Origin: an uncultured Porphyromonadaceae bacterium
Lineage (GTDB): Bacteria > Bacteroidota > Bacteroidia > Bacteroidales > Muribaculaceae
Length of the DNA stretch: 9,456 nt
Direction: 5' to 3'
Assembly: GCA_900541555.1 (NCBI GenBank)
Contig: UQKE01000062.1
Location: 1-9,456 of the forward strand
Positions 1 to 6,877 of this stretch are shown here, one piece after another. The position numbers and the translations under genes were made by a program. Every line of letters begins with the position of its first letter. Position 1 is the stretch's first letter. The notes beneath the pieces are model-generated. The model made no database searches, was not told where the DNA came from, and saw nothing but the letters and a program-made list of their open reading frames with translations.

Positions 1-75
1 GCGATTATGCCGAGATGCAGCTTATTTTCTGCAAAGATAATGCAAATCGAGCGCAAAAGATATGAATTTATTCAT
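1..75. repeat. Dispersed intergenic repeat, left copy
   Basis: This stretch is a diverged copy of the repeat seen again at 6953-7055. Bases 1-13 (GCGATTATGCCGA) are identical to 7007-7019. Bases 22-59 match 6953-6990 at 32 of 38 positions by hand alignment. Just after this box lies a short palindrome, ATGAAT-TT-ATTCAT (62-75), in the place where the other copies have CAAAC-NN-GTTTG. The order box, palindrome, then a TGCC-containing segment is therefore shared even though the palindrome bases differ. No ORF or transposase is present. The window begins inside the element, so its full length is unknown. Confidence 0.65.
32..39 (-). promoter_or_regulatory. Candidate leftward -7 box inside the repeat
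   Basis: Read on the minus strand this is TATCTTTG, a full match to the Bacteroidota -7 consensus TAnnTTTG. It would fire leftward, off the window, presumably for a gene just beyond base 1. No TTTG sits at the preferred 19-21 nt upstream; the nearest is 14 nt away. This is a consensus match only. Confidence 0.35.
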
Positions 76-115
76 TTTCTCATGCCAAGATGACGCTTAT
101 CTAATCGAAAAATAT

Positions 116-123
116 TATGTTTG
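116..123 (+). promoter_or_regulatory. Candidate aqpZ promoter (-7 box)
   Basis: TATGTTTG matches TAnnTTTG and lies 59 nt before the aqpZ start, giving a 5' UTR of roughly 50 nt. No good -33 TTTG is seen. The same octamer occurs in both orientations in the pyrB/methyltransferase divergent region (4390-4397 and 4421-4428). The predicted UTR contains a small hairpin, CTGTC-TGCAT-GACAG (136-150), followed by five T, too short to call a terminator. Confidence 0.4.
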
Positions 124-182
124 TATACGATATAGCTGTCTGCATGACAGTATTTTTACAAACCACATAAAAAACTCTACTC

Positions 183-863
183 ATGAAAAAGTACATTTCT
201 GAAATGATTGGGACGATGATTCTCGTCTTGATGGGATGCGGTTCCGCTGTATTTGCCGGAAATGCGGCCGGTGCGGTTGGAGCCGGAGTGGGCACATTGG
301 GCGTTGCCATGGCATTCGGACTTGCCGTCGTGGCAATGGCCTACACGATTGGGAATATTTCCGGTTGCCACATCAATCCTGCCATCACGTTTGGCATGTG
401 GCTCAGCCGTCGGATTGGAGGCAAAGATGCAGCGATGTACGTAGTATCCCAAATTATTGGCGCAATCATCGGTTCGGCTATTATTTATGCACTTGTCAGC
501 ACAGGCTCCCACGATGGAACGACAGCCACCGGAAGCAACAGCTACAAGGACGGCATGATGGCGCAAGCGTTTATTGCCGAAGCAGCCTTCACCTTTATAT
601 TCGTGCTTGTCGTGCTTGGCAGCACCGACAGCAAGAAAGGCGCAGGCAATTTTGCAGGATTAGCCATCGGCTTGTCGCTTGTGCTCATCCACATTGTCTG
701 CATCCCCATCACCGGCACGTCCGTCAATCCGGCACGCAGCATCGGGCCGGCGTTGTTCGAAGGAGGGGTTGCACTTTCGCAGTTGTGGCTGTTTATCGTC
801 GCTCCGCTTATTGGGGCAGCATTGTCGGCAGTCGCTTGGAAAGCCATTTCCCCAAAGGATTAA
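183..863 (+). CDS. aqpZ: Aquaporin Z, water channel
   Basis: A 226-residue inner-membrane channel that lets water cross passively during osmotic change. Both signature loops are intact: NPA at residues 65-67 within GCHINPAITF, and NPAR at 182-185. The selectivity-filter residues line up with E. coli AqpZ at the same spacing from the NPA motifs: Phe45, His170, Thr179 and Arg185. A His at that position is typical of water-selective aquaporins and argues against a glycerol facilitator. Six hydrophobic segments are visible, with a short polar loop at about 108-124. Length agrees with the family (about 230). The start is the ATG of MKKYISEMIG, which aligns with the usual N-terminus. It is monocistronic, converging with glyA across a shared terminator. 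Confidence 0.95.
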   Translation: MKKYISEMIGTMILVLMGCGSAVFAGNAAGAVGAGVGTLGVAMAFGLAVVAMAYTIGNISGCHINPAITFGMWLSRRIGGKDAAMYVVSQIIGAIIGSAIIYALVSTGSHDGTTATGSNSYKDGMMAQAFIAEAAFTFIFVLVVLGSTDSKKGAGNFAGLAIGLSLVLIHIVCIPITGTSVNPARSIGPALFEGGVALSQLWLFIVAPLIGAALSAVAWKAISPKD

Positions 864-885
864 ATCAGATTGATTTTAAAACAAG

Positions 886-919
886 AACTGCGGCATTGGA
901 AATCTCCTCTGCCGCAGTT
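886..919. terminator. Bidirectional terminator between aqpZ and glyA
   Basis: AACTGCGGCA (886-895) and TGCCGCAGTT (910-919) form a perfect 10-bp stem with a 14-nt loop. T-rich sequence follows on the plus strand (TTTTCATTTT) and moderately on the minus strand (TTCTTGTTTTAA). It lies in the 79-base gap between two convergent stop codons, so it can serve both aqpZ and the pyrB-glyA operon. Confidence 0.85.
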
Positions 920-942
920 TTCATTTTCGGACAGTCTGCCGG

Positions 943-2223
943 TTAATAGGCAAACATCGGATAATCGGCCATAATGGCATTCACCTTTTCGCGCACCGAC
1001 TTAATGACTGCCTCGTTTTCGCAATTGCTAAGCACCGTATCAATCATTTCCACGATTTCACCCATCAAATCTTCTTTCGCTCCACGCGTCGTGATGGCCG
1101 GCGTGCCAAGGCGTATGCCCGAAGTTTGGAATGGAGAACGGCTATCGAACGGCACCATATTCTTGTTTGCCGTAATATCGGCCTCCACCAATGCTTTTTC
1201 TGCAACCTTTCCTGTCAATTCGGGGAAACGCGTACGCAAGTCAAGCAAAATGCAATGATTGTCTGTTCCGCCCGACACCACTTTGTAGCCTTTGGCTACC
1301 AATGCTTCGGCCATGACACGCGCATTCTTACGCACTTGCGTCTGGTAGTCCTTGAATTCCGGAGCCAATGCTTCGCCAAATGCCACTGCTTTTGCAGCAA
1401 TCACATGTTCGAGCGGACCGCCTTGCACCCCGGGGAACACCGCTGAATCCAAAATTGCCGACATTTTCTTAACAACTCCCTTTGGCGTGGTCCGGCCCCA
1501 TGGATTGTCGAAGTCCTTGCCCAGCAAAATCAATCCGCCTCGCGGCCCGCGAAGCGTCTTGTGTGTCGTCGACGTTACAATATGGGCATATTTCAACGGA
1601 TTTTCAAGCAATCCTGCCGCAATAAGACCTGCCGGATGCGCCATGTCGATCATCAACATCGCGCCGACCTCGTCGGCAATCTTGCGCATGCGTGCATAAT
1701 CCCATTCGCGAGAATACGCGCTTGCGCCGCCGACAATGAGTTTCGGACGCTCCCGAAGCGCCACTTCTTCCATCATGTCGTAGTCTACCAAGCCGGTTTC
1801 TTCGTCTACGCCATAAGACAATGCATGAAACATCAGTCCGGAAAAATTCACGGGAGAGCCGTGGCTGAGATGCCCGCCATGCGACAAATTCAATCCGAGG
1901 AATTTATCGCCCGGATTCATCACGGCCATAAACACTGCCATGTTGGCTTGCGCGCCGGAATGAGGCTGCACATTGGCATATTCCGCGCCAAACAATTTTT
2001 TCACTCGCTCGATAGCCAGCGACTCTGCCTCGTCCACCACTTGGCAACCGCCATAGTAACGATGCCCCGGATAGCCCTCAGCATATTTGTTGGTCAGGCA
2101 TGAACCCATTGCCTGCATCACATAGTCGCTCACAAAATTTTCGGAAGCAATCAACTCTATTCCCTTCTTCTGACGTTGATGCTCGCGCTCGATGATATCA
2201 AAAATCACATCGTCTCTTTTCAT
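943..2223 (-). CDS. glyA: Serine hydroxymethyltransferase
   Basis: A 426-residue cytosolic PLP enzyme that converts serine and tetrahydrofolate to glycine and 5,10-methylene-tetrahydrofolate, the main one-carbon source for dTMP, purine and methionine synthesis. The PLP lysine is K222 in [13 protein letters not shown]. Asp193 and His196 in [10 protein letters not shown] belong to the cofactor pocket. The N-terminal LIASENF and the [15 protein letters not shown] block are typical of SHMT. The protein is full length with no interruption. It is last in a four-gene run, 17 nt after the flavin reductase gene, so it is probably co-transcribed with pyrBI and ends at the 886-919 terminator. No separate promoter was seen in the gap. 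Confidence 0.97.
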   Translation of the reverse strand: MKRDDVIFDIIEREHQRQKKGIELIASENFVSDYVMQAMGSCLTNKYAEGYPGHRYYGGCQVVDEAESLAIERVKKLFGAEYANVQPHSGAQANMAVFMAVMNPGDKFLGLNLSHGGHLSHGSPVNFSGLMFHALSYGVDEETGLVDYDMMEEVALRERPKLIVGGASAYSREWDYARMRKIADEVGAMLMIDMAHPAGLIAAGLLENPLKYAHIVTSTTHKTLRGPRGGLILLGKDFDNPWGRTTPKGVVKKMSAILDSAVFPGVQGGPLEHVIAAKAVAFGEALAPEFKDYQTQVRKNARVMAEALVAKGYKVVSGGTDNHCILLDLRTRFPELTGKVAEKALVEADITANKNMVPFDSRSPFQTSGIRLGTPAITTRGAKEDLMGEIVEMIDTVLSNCENEAVIKSVREKVNAIMADYPMFAY

Positions 2224-2240
2224 CTTTATCCTATTTTAAT

Positions 2241-2810
2241 TTATTTCTGTTTCTTTCTTACCGACCATCCGAATCGTCCTATCGGATCGCCCAATCCATA
2301 ATAATTTCCATGCACATAGGCCAACATGCGGGCTGCTTGCATGTCGAAAGCACCGGTTTCATTGTCGAAAAACCGCTCATCGGCCTGCACGCAAAGCACA
2401 TCGGAAATAAACATGTCGTGAGAGCCGAGCGACAACACTTCTTTCACTCTGCACTCTATCGACAATGGCGACTCGTCCACGCAAGGAGCTGCGACCATCG
2501 ACCCTTTCACCGGCGTCAAGTTCATCTCCTTGAATTTGTCATAATCACGCCCCGAACGCACGCCGCACCAATCAACCGCCCTCGCCATCGATTCCGTTGT
2601 CAGGTTGATTGTATATTCCATATTCTGCAAAATCAACCCATGGCTGTGACGTTCAGGACGCACGGAAATATAGCACATCGCAGGATCGGAACAAATGGTG
2701 CCGACCCATGCCACCGTAATCAAATTATACTCAGCGGGCGTCGCGCCACAGCCGACAAGCACGGCCGGAAGCGGATATATCATCGTGCCGGGCCTCCAAA
2801 CTCTCTTCAT
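2241..2810 (-). CDS. Flavin reductase-like FMN-binding protein
   Basis: A 189-residue soluble protein that reads as a member of the flavin reductase-like/flavoredoxin family (split-barrel FMN-binding fold). These proteins bind FMN and act as small electron carriers or NAD(P)H:flavin reductases. Visible family features are an N-terminal YPLPAVLVG strand, the segment VAWVGTICSDPAMCYISVRP (residues about 34-53) that usually contributes to the flavin phosphate site, and later YTINL and DVLCVQ strands. There are four Cys, with no iron-sulfur pattern. It sits 19 nt after pyrI and 17 nt before glyA, so it is in the operon, yet its partner and substrate cannot be read from sequence. A link to folate or pyrimidine redox chemistry is only a guess. 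Confidence 0.85.
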   Translation of the reverse strand: MKRVWRPGTMIYPLPAVLVGCGATPAEYNLITVAWVGTICSDPAMCYISVRPERHSHGLILQNMEYTINLTTESMARAVDWCGVRSGRDYDKFKEMNLTPVKGSMVAAPCVDESPLSIECRVKEVLSLGSHDMFISDVLCVQADERFFDNETGAFDMQAARMLAYVHGNYYGLGDPIGRFGWSVRKKQK

Positions 2811-2829
2811 GCGCTGTTTCCGTTTTCAA

Positions 2830-3291
2830 TTACTTCAATTCTATTTCGTCTTTTGCAATCGACCGCTCGCAATAATGGCATTTCAAAACCACATTTTCCT
2901 TGTCGACTACATGAAAACGCGTCTTCATCGGCTCGTTGTTCGTGATGCATTTCGGATTGTTGCAACGAACAATGCCAACGATTTCATCCGAAAGCGCCAC
3001 TTTGAATTTCTTCACGACTTTGTAATCGCGAATGATATTGATATTGACACTTGGCGCAACCAACGCCAAACGGCTCAACGTTTCATCCGGAAAAAACACA
3101 TCGGCCACTTTCAATATGCCTTTTTTGCCAAGTTTCTTGCTGTCGAGGTTATAGCCGATAGTCACGCTGCTTTCAAGCTTCTCGATGCCAAGCAAGCTGA
3201 TTATCTTAAAGACCAAGTGAGGCGGAATATGGTCGATCACCGTGCCGTTTTGCAAAGCGGCGACGGCAAGCACGTTGCTGTTATCGTTCAT
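2830..3291 (-). CDS. pyrI: Aspartate carbamoyltransferase regulatory subunit
   Basis: A 153-residue regulatory chain of aspartate transcarbamoylase. It joins PyrB trimers into the holoenzyme and transmits nucleotide control (CTP/UTP inhibition, ATP activation in E. coli). The C-terminal zinc site is intact: Cys110, Cys115, Cys138 and Cys141, spaced as in E. coli (C-x4-C-x22-C-x2-C). The N-terminal nucleotide domain keeps Asp20-His21 in GTVIDHIPP, Lys61 and a Lys pair at 94-95, corresponding to effector-contacting residues, so allosteric control is plausible. The start codon lies inside the end of pyrB (11-nt overlap), which favours translational coupling and balanced subunit synthesis. Confidence 0.97.
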   Translation of the reverse strand: MNDNSNVLAVAALQNGTVIDHIPPHLVFKIISLLGIEKLESSVTIGYNLDSKKLGKKGILKVADVFFPDETLSRLALVAPSVNINIIRDYKVVKKFKVALSDEIVGIVRCNNPKCITNNEPMKTRFHVVDKENVVLKCHYCERSIAKDEIELK

Positions 3292-4219
3292 TGTTTCTCA
3301 AACTTTTAATGTCTATACCTAAAACTTTGCAAATAATCGCTTGGCGCGCATACAATCCGTTTTGCGCTTGTTGGAAATAATAAGCTTTCGGATTGTCGTC
3401 GACATCCTGCGAAATTTCCCCCACCCGAGGAAGCGGATGCAACACGCGAACATTGTCGCGGCTGTTGGCAAGCATCGAATTATGTAGATTATAAATATTC
3501 TTAACTCGTTCGTATTCAATCAAGTCCGTAAATCGCTCTCGTTGCACGCGAGTCATGTAGATAATATCGCTCGAATTAATCACCTCTTCCGAAAAATCGC
3601 GCGTTTCGTAATAACGGATGCCATGCTCGTCGCAAAAATCTTTATACTCTTGCGGCATTTGCAATTCTTTGCATGCCACGAAATTGAAAGTCGGGTTGAA
3701 ATACGACATGGCCATTAACAACGAATGCACGGTACGTCCATATTTCAAATCGCCCACCATCGTGATTGTCAAATCCGTCAAACGCCCTTGCGTCTTGTAT
3801 ATCGAATACAAGTCGAGCATCGTTTGCGACGGATGTTGGTTTGCGCCATCGCCGGCATTAATGACCGGTACCCGCGACACTTCGGATGCATAGCGCGCTG
3901 CGCCTTCCAAATAATGCCGCATGATTATCAAATCCACGTAATTCCCCACCATCTTGATGGTGTCTTTCAGCGTTTCGCCTTTCGACGAACTCGACGTGCT
4001 CGCATCCGAAAAGCCGATAATTCGCCCGCCAAGACGATTCACCGCAGTCTCAAAGCTCAAACGCGTGCGTGTCGACGGCTCAAAAAATAGCGTTGCCGCC
4101 ACTTTCCCTTTCAACAATTCCCGATTCGGATTGGCTTCAAAAAATTTCATGTCTTCCAGCAAATCCAACATTTCTTCCTTTGAAAAATCGGAAATAGAAA
4201 CAAGACTCTCGTTTTTCAT
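3281..4219 (-). CDS. pyrB: Aspartate carbamoyltransferase catalytic subunit
   Basis: A 312-residue cytosolic enzyme for the committed step of pyrimidine synthesis: carbamoyl phosphate plus aspartate to carbamoyl-aspartate. The carbamoyl-phosphate loop FEPSTRTR is at 46-53, the mobile loop lysine is Lys80 in SSSSKGE, HPSQ is at 129-132, GDLKYGRT at 156-163 and HPLPR at 261-265. All catalytic motifs are present and the length is typical (about 305-315). It heads the operon pyrB-pyrI-flavin reductase-glyA. The ATG at 4219 gives the standard N-terminus (SLVSISDFS). Its 5' leader holds a leader-peptide ORF ending 2 nt upstream and an intrinsic terminator, so expression is probably set by attenuation. 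Confidence 0.97.
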   Translation of the reverse strand: MKNESLVSISDFSKEEMLDLLEDMKFFEANPNRELLKGKVAATLFFEPSTRTRLSFETAVNRLGGRIIGFSDASTSSSSKGETLKDTIKMVGNYVDLIIMRHYLEGAARYASEVSRVPVINAGDGANQHPSQTMLDLYSIYKTQGRLTDLTITMVGDLKYGRTVHSLLMAMSYFNPTFNFVACKELQMPQEYKDFCDEHGIRYYETRDFSEEVINSSDIIYMTRVQRERFTDLIEYERVKNIYNLHNSMLANSRDNVRVLHPLPRVGEISQDVDDNPKAYYFQQAQNGLYARQAIICKVLGIDIKSLRNNER

Positions 4220-4221
4220 AT

Positions 4222-4371
4222 CTAAATTTTGATTTTATCCGGACACAAAAAAACCAGACTGCTGCAAATGGCAATAGTCCGGTTAACCCTTTCGCGTACA
4301 AACAAAGACGAATAAAACCCGACATTCTGTCTTCGGCTATCTCGCTTCAATAAGAAATCGGCTGCTCCCAT
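4222..4371 (-). CDS. Putative pyrB leader peptide, 49 codons
   Basis: A predicted ORF starting at the ATG at 4371 and ending with TAG at 4224-4222, 2 nt before the pyrB ATG. It begins about 13 nt after the likely transcription start. Codons 18-25 are U-rich (GFYSSLFV). Codons 30-40 contain the terminator hairpin, and codons 41-42 its U-tract. This copies the plan of the enterobacterial pyrBI leader peptide (44 codons in E. coli), with no residue similarity claimed. Caution: the frame is also open further upstream, antisense to the methyltransferase gene, so openness alone proves little. Other short ORFs overlap, from ATG 4388 (13 codons) and ATG 4325 (62 codons, entering pyrB). The peptide itself probably has no function; translating it would be the point. 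Confidence 0.45.
   Translation of the reverse strand: MGAADFLLKRDSRRQNVGFYSSLFVRERVNRTIAICSSLVFLCPDKIKI
4247..4284 (-). terminator. Intrinsic terminator (attenuator) in the pyrB leader
   Basis: On the minus strand, AACCGGACT (4284-4276) pairs with AGTCTGGTT (4260-4252), nine pairs with one G-U. Inside is an A/C mismatch, then TTGC/GCAG with a five-base loop. A run of seven T begins within the last two stem bases and ends at 4247. The plus strand has no U-tract, so the signal works only leftward. It lies between the pyrB promoter and pyrB, with no other leftward gene upstream, so its only possible target is the pyr transcript. A downstream GTCCGG (4244-4239) could pair with CCGGAC of the 5' arm, but only after the U-tract has been made. 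Confidence 0.75.
4299..4319 (-). promoter_or_regulatory. U-rich stretch upstream of the pyrB attenuator
   Basis: The leader RNA here reads GGTTTTATTCGTCTTTGTTT on its 5' part, rich in U, and ends about 15 nt before the terminator stem. In E. coli pyrBI a similar U-rich run makes RNA polymerase pause when UTP is low, letting the leader ribosome catch up and block the hairpin. The placement is what is seen; the pausing role is inference by analogy. Confidence 0.4.
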
Positions 4372-4389
4372 CTTCGTTTGTTTTTCATG

Positions 4390-4397
4390 CAAACATA
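4390..4397 (-). promoter_or_regulatory. Candidate pyrB operon promoter (-7 box)
   Basis: Minus-strand TATGTTTG matches TAnnTTTG. It would start transcription near 4384, 13 nt before the leader-peptide ATG and about 165 nt before pyrB. A clear -33 TTTG at 19-21 nt is absent. It is half of the inverted repeat CAAACATACG-N19-CGTATGTTTG (4390-4428) shared with the opposite promoter. Confidence 0.5.
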
Positions 4398-4420
4398 CGG
4401 ATTTTTTCGCAATTTTTACG

Positions 4421-4428
4421 TATGTTTG
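4421..4428 (+). promoter_or_regulatory. Candidate methyltransferase promoter (-7 box)
   Basis: Plus-strand TATGTTTG matches TAnnTTTG, giving a likely start near 4435 and a leader of about 58 nt to the ATG at 4493. No convincing -33 element is present. Its footprint would overlap that of the pyrB promoter facing the other way. Confidence 0.45.
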
Positions 4429-4446
4429 GCCGTCAATTCCAAAACC

Positions 4447-4497
4447 GGCATGAAAAAAATCTTTTTCATGCCCCAATTTGAAAAGCAACGGCATGAA
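4447..4497 (+). promoter_or_regulatory. Methyltransferase leader hairpin with alternative start-codon pairing
   Basis: GGCATGAAAAA (4447-4457) and TTTTTCATGCC (4462-4472) form a perfect 11-bp stem with a four-base loop. The 3' arm's TTCATGCC (4465-4472) is also fully complementary to GGCATGAA at 4490-4497, which contains the start ATG (4493-4495). The two pairings exclude each other: one leaves the start open, the other hides it. There is no U-tract after the stem, so it is not a typical terminator. Confidence 0.5.
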
Positions 4498-5710
4498 TAT
4501 CGATTTCTCTTTTGTCGACTCTCCCGAATTCATATCTTTCGCAAAGAAGCATGCAGCCGCCAACCCGACGCAATTGCGGCTCAAAGCCTTCAAAGGCCTG
4601 CCTTTCGACAAGAATATCGCCATCACCCAAATCGCATGCCGCAAAAAAGCGGTCAAAAAGATACCGGAGCTTGCCAATCGCATCGTTTATCCGGCCGAAG
4701 TTTCCATTGAGCAATGCACATCCGAAATTTTAGCGAAATTCCATGCTTCGCTTTTTGAAAATTGCACCTCCGTTGCCGACTTGACATGCGGATTGGGCAT
4801 CGATTCCTACTACATTTCGCAAGTTGCAGGCAAGGTCGCAAGCCTTGAAGCAAATCCGGAAATAGCAAATGCCGCTACATTCAATTTCCATCGATTAGGC
4901 CGGCATAATATCGACGTGCGCCACTGTCGCGCCGAAGATTTTTTAGAAACCTCCTGCGACACTTTTTCCGCCATGTTTGCCGACCCCTCGCGAAGAACGG
5001 CAAACGACAGCCATAGCAGAATTCTGGCCATTCGCGACACGATGCCCGACATTGCCACGCTATTGCCCAAAATCAAAGACAAAGCAAAATTCATCATAGT
5101 CAAAGCATCGCCTATGGCCGACGTGTCGCAAACCGTCAAGGATTTTCCCGAAATTTCCGACGTATGGATTCTTGCCGTCAGAAACGAATGCAAAGAATTG
5201 CTTTTCAAAATCGACTTCCAATCGGAAATTGCCGCACCCCCTGTCATTCACACCTTGAATTTTGAGCTCGACTGCATCCAAAAATTTTCTTTCCGCCACA
5301 ATGCCTCGACGGCGAAGCAGCCTGTACGCAACCCGCAGCATGGCGACATTTTAATTGTCCCGAATGCGGCAATCATGAAATCCGGCGCATTCGACGCCCT
5401 TGCGGCATCCTTCCATTTGCCCGCCATTGCCGCCAATTCCCATTTGTTTCTTTCTGAACGCCGGCAAGCACAAGAATTCCCCGGAAAGCAATACGCCATC
5501 CGGAACATATTCACATTGTCAAAAGCCCACATTCGGGAAATTCGCGACACCATCGGGAAAGCGAGCATATCATGCCGCAATTTTCCCCTTTCGCCCGACG
5601 AGCTTCGCCAAAGGCTCAAAATCGACGATGGCGGCGAATACCACATTTTCGCCACTACCACGTTTGAAAACGACAAAATTCTGATTCTTTGCAACCGCCT
5701 CAGCGTTTAA
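4493..5710 (+). CDS. Class I SAM-dependent methyltransferase with THUMP-like C-terminus
   Basis: A 405-residue predicted cytosolic methyltransferase. After an N-terminal helical part (1-90), a Rossmann-type SAM site follows: motif [14 protein letters not shown] at 94-106, an acidic residue ending the next strand (Glu119 in SLEANP), and FADPSRR at 162-168, the position of the catalytic DPP-type loop in this fold. The C-terminal third (about 280-400) resembles the THUMP-like domain found in Bacteroidota methyltransferases, which suggests an RNA substrate. The exact target base is unknown. The ATG at 4493 is preferred: a TTG five codons earlier would also be in frame, but it is rarer and lies within the leader structure. 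It overlaps the convergent smpB by 11 bp. Codon use matches its neighbours. Confidence 0.85.
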   Translation: MNIDFSFVDSPEFISFAKKHAAANPTQLRLKAFKGLPFDKNIAITQIACRKKAVKKIPELANRIVYPAEVSIEQCTSEILAKFHASLFENCTSVADLTCGLGIDSYYISQVAGKVASLEANPEIANAATFNFHRLGRHNIDVRHCRAEDFLETSCDTFSAMFADPSRRTANDSHSRILAIRDTMPDIATLLPKIKDKAKFIIVKASPMADVSQTVKDFPEISDVWILAVRNECKELLFKIDFQSEIAAPPVIHTLNFELDCIQKFSFRHNASTAKQPVRNPQHGDILIVPNAAIMKSGAFDALAASFHLPAIAANSHLFLSERRQAQEFPGKQYAIRNIFTLSKAHIREIRDTIGKASISCRNFPLSPDELRQRLKIDDGGEYHIFATTTFENDKILILCNRLSV

Positions 5711-6149
5711 GAGCCCTGTCGATCGCGCGACGGTCCTCTTTTTCTTTGATTGTTTGGCGCTTATCATAGACCTTCTTTCCTTTTGCAAGGGCAATGACAA
5801 CCTTTGCCAATCCTTTGTCATTGATGAATACACGCAGCGGGACAATCGAAAATCCGCTGTCTTTCGACGACTTTCCTATTTCCCGTATCTCCTTCTTCTT
5901 CAACAACAATTTCCTGTCGCGGCGCGATGCGTGGTTGTTATACGAGCCGTAAAAATATTCGCCGATATACATATTCTTGATCCACAGCTCGCCATTGTTT
6001 TCATAGCAAAACGAATCCGTCAACCCCGCCTTCCCTTGCCGGATGGATTTGATTTCCGTGCCGGTCAGGACGATGCCGGCTGTATAAGTTTCGATTATTT
6101 CGAAATCGAAAGTTGCTCGCCTGTTTTTTATGTTAACCGCACTTTGCAT
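5700..6149 (-). CDS. smpB: SsrA-binding protein SmpB
   Basis: A 149-residue tmRNA-binding protein that brings tmRNA to stalled ribosomes for trans-translation. Conserved features are [13 protein letters not shown] near the N-terminus, [15 protein letters not shown] (core of the OB-fold), and [16 protein letters not shown]. The C-terminal tail [18 protein letters not shown] enters the ribosomal A site in known SmpB. The ATG at 6149 (MQSAVNIKN) matches the family N-terminus and leaves 2 nt after the upstream Yip1-like stop; an ATG at 6179 would add ten untypical residues and overlap that gene. It is second in a two-gene leftward unit. Its last 11 bp overlap the methyltransferase tail. No tmRNA gene was seen in the window. 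Confidence 0.97.
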   Translation of the reverse strand: MQSAVNIKNRRATFDFEIIETYTAGIVLTGTEIKSIRQGKAGLTDSFCYENNGELWIKNMYIGEYFYGSYNNHASRRDRKLLLKKKEIREIGKSSKDSGFSIVPLRVFINDKGLAKVVIALAKGKKVYDKRQTIKEKEDRRAIDRALKR

Positions 6150-6151
6150 CT

Positions 6152-6712
6152 TCAAATCTCTTGCGGCATGAACTGCCAAAGTATCAACAAAATAACCAAT
6201 GGTACCAATATGATTATGAGAAACGTGCCAAAAACAAAAAGCATGCGCTTTTCCTCATTCGAAATGCCAAAAAATGGAGCGCATTTCGAGACGACAAATA
6301 AAAGATAAACCGGCAAGATATACAATGGCAACAATTCGACAGGCAACAAATTTTGAATGATTGCAACCAACGCCAATACCGACAAGTTGTACATCGAAAA
6401 CAGTTTAAGCTCCCACTCCGCAACAGGCCTGTCGCCGTCTGTTTTAAGGCGTTGTAGCGACAAAGAAATCAATACGGGACAAAGCAGGCTTCCTCCGAAC
6501 AAAGCGGAAAACAATGCCACCGCCCGAACAAGCGACGCCGTGAGCGACGCGCCGTAGGCCATTTGCACAAACGCGCTTGCCGCCACAACTGCAAGCAACG
6601 GATAAAACCATCCGCGCTCCTGCTCTGCAACAGGGCGAGTGCTTCGTCGCGCAACTGCCCATGAAGAAGCCGGCGACACCAAAAACCTCAACACCGATAA
6701 TAAATCTCTCAT
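6152..6712 (-). CDS. Yip1-like small integral membrane protein
   Basis: A 186-residue polytopic membrane protein that reads like the bacterial Yip1/YIP1-domain family; its molecular role is not established. The N-terminus [20 protein letters not shown] matches the family pattern of a short amphipathic start followed by SP-x-x-x-W. About five hydrophobic segments follow (roughly 40-57, 63-83, 108-125, 130-145 and 160-182), including an Ile/Leu/Val-rich C-terminal helix. The ATG at 6712 is chosen over the one at 6796: the longer form would put the repeat and promoter inside the coding region and add 28 untypical residues. The stop lies 2 nt before smpB, so the two are co-transcribed, though no functional link is obvious. 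Confidence 0.75.
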   Translation of the reverse strand: MRDLLSVLRFLVSPASSWAVARRSTRPVAEQERGWFYPLLAVVAASAFVQMAYGASLTASLVRAVALFSALFGGSLLCPVLISLSLQRLKTDGDRPVAEWELKLFSMYNLSVLALVAIIQNLLPVELLPLYILPVYLLFVVSKCAPFFGISNEEKRMLFVFGTFLIIILVPLVILLILWQFMPQEI

Positions 6713-6731
6713 CGTTCGGAGTAAAACTTTG

Positions 6732-6761
6732 CAAAAATAGCGAAAGTTGAGCGCAAAACAA
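6732..6761 (-). promoter_or_regulatory. Promoter of the Yip1-like gene and smpB, inside a repeat
   Basis: Minus strand: TATTTTTG (6739-6732) fits TAnnTTTG, with TTG (6761-6759) exactly 19 nt upstream as the -33 element. Transcription would start near 6725, about 13 nt before the ATG at 6712. All of this lies in repeat copy 1. Copy 2 carries the same elements at 6815-6808 and 6837-6835, giving a possible tandem promoter. Confidence 0.6.
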
Positions 6762-6791
6762 TCAAACTTGTTTGAAATTGTTTTTCCGAAA
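6732..6791. repeat. Direct repeat, copy 1 (60 bp)
   Basis: Matches 6808-6867 at 59 of 60 positions (the difference is 6785 T versus 6861 G), with a period of 76 bp. It contains the stem-loop AAAACAAT-CAAAC-TT-GTTTG-AA-ATTGTTTT (6755-6784), with a two-base bulge, and the leftward promoter described separately. It has no coding content. Confidence 0.9.
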
Positions 6792-6807
6792 CGCATCCTA
6801 TTTTATT

Positions 6808-6867
6808 CAAAAATAGCGAAAGTTGAGCGCAAAACAATCAAACTTGTTTGAAATTGTTTTGCCGAAA
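6808..6867. repeat. Direct repeat, copy 2 (60 bp)
   Basis: Second near-identical copy. Its stem is longer: GCAAAACAAT (6829-6838) pairs with ATTGTTTTGC (6853-6862) around the inner CAAAC-TT-GTTTG. The 40 bp spanning the junction between the copies (6786-6825) occurs again at 7016-7055 with one mismatch, so a third, partial unit lies nearer the FtsX gene. Confidence 0.9.
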
Positions 6868-6877
6868 GTAGCAATGT

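Noticed and set aside
136..157. CTGTC-TGCAT-GACAG hairpin plus T5 in the aqpZ leader as an attenuator
   Set aside because: The stem is only five pairs with mixed composition, too weak for an intrinsic terminator without further support.
4137..4325. Alternative 62-codon leader ORF running into pyrB
   Set aside because: It overlaps the first 83 bases of pyrB in another frame and would interfere with pyrB initiation. The 49-codon frame ending 2 nt before pyrB is the better candidate.
4450..4710. Plus-strand frame starting ATG 4450 inside the methyltransferase leader hairpin
   Set aside because: It begins plausibly (MKKIFF) but then runs out of frame through the methyltransferase coding sequence, giving a His/Arg/Gln-rich product typical of a shadow frame. 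At most a short-lived upstream ORF.
6713..6796. N-terminal extension of the Yip1-like protein to ATG 6796
   Set aside because: It would place the near-perfect -33/-7 promoter and the repeat inside the gene, and the added residues do not fit the family N-terminus, which begins at 6712.
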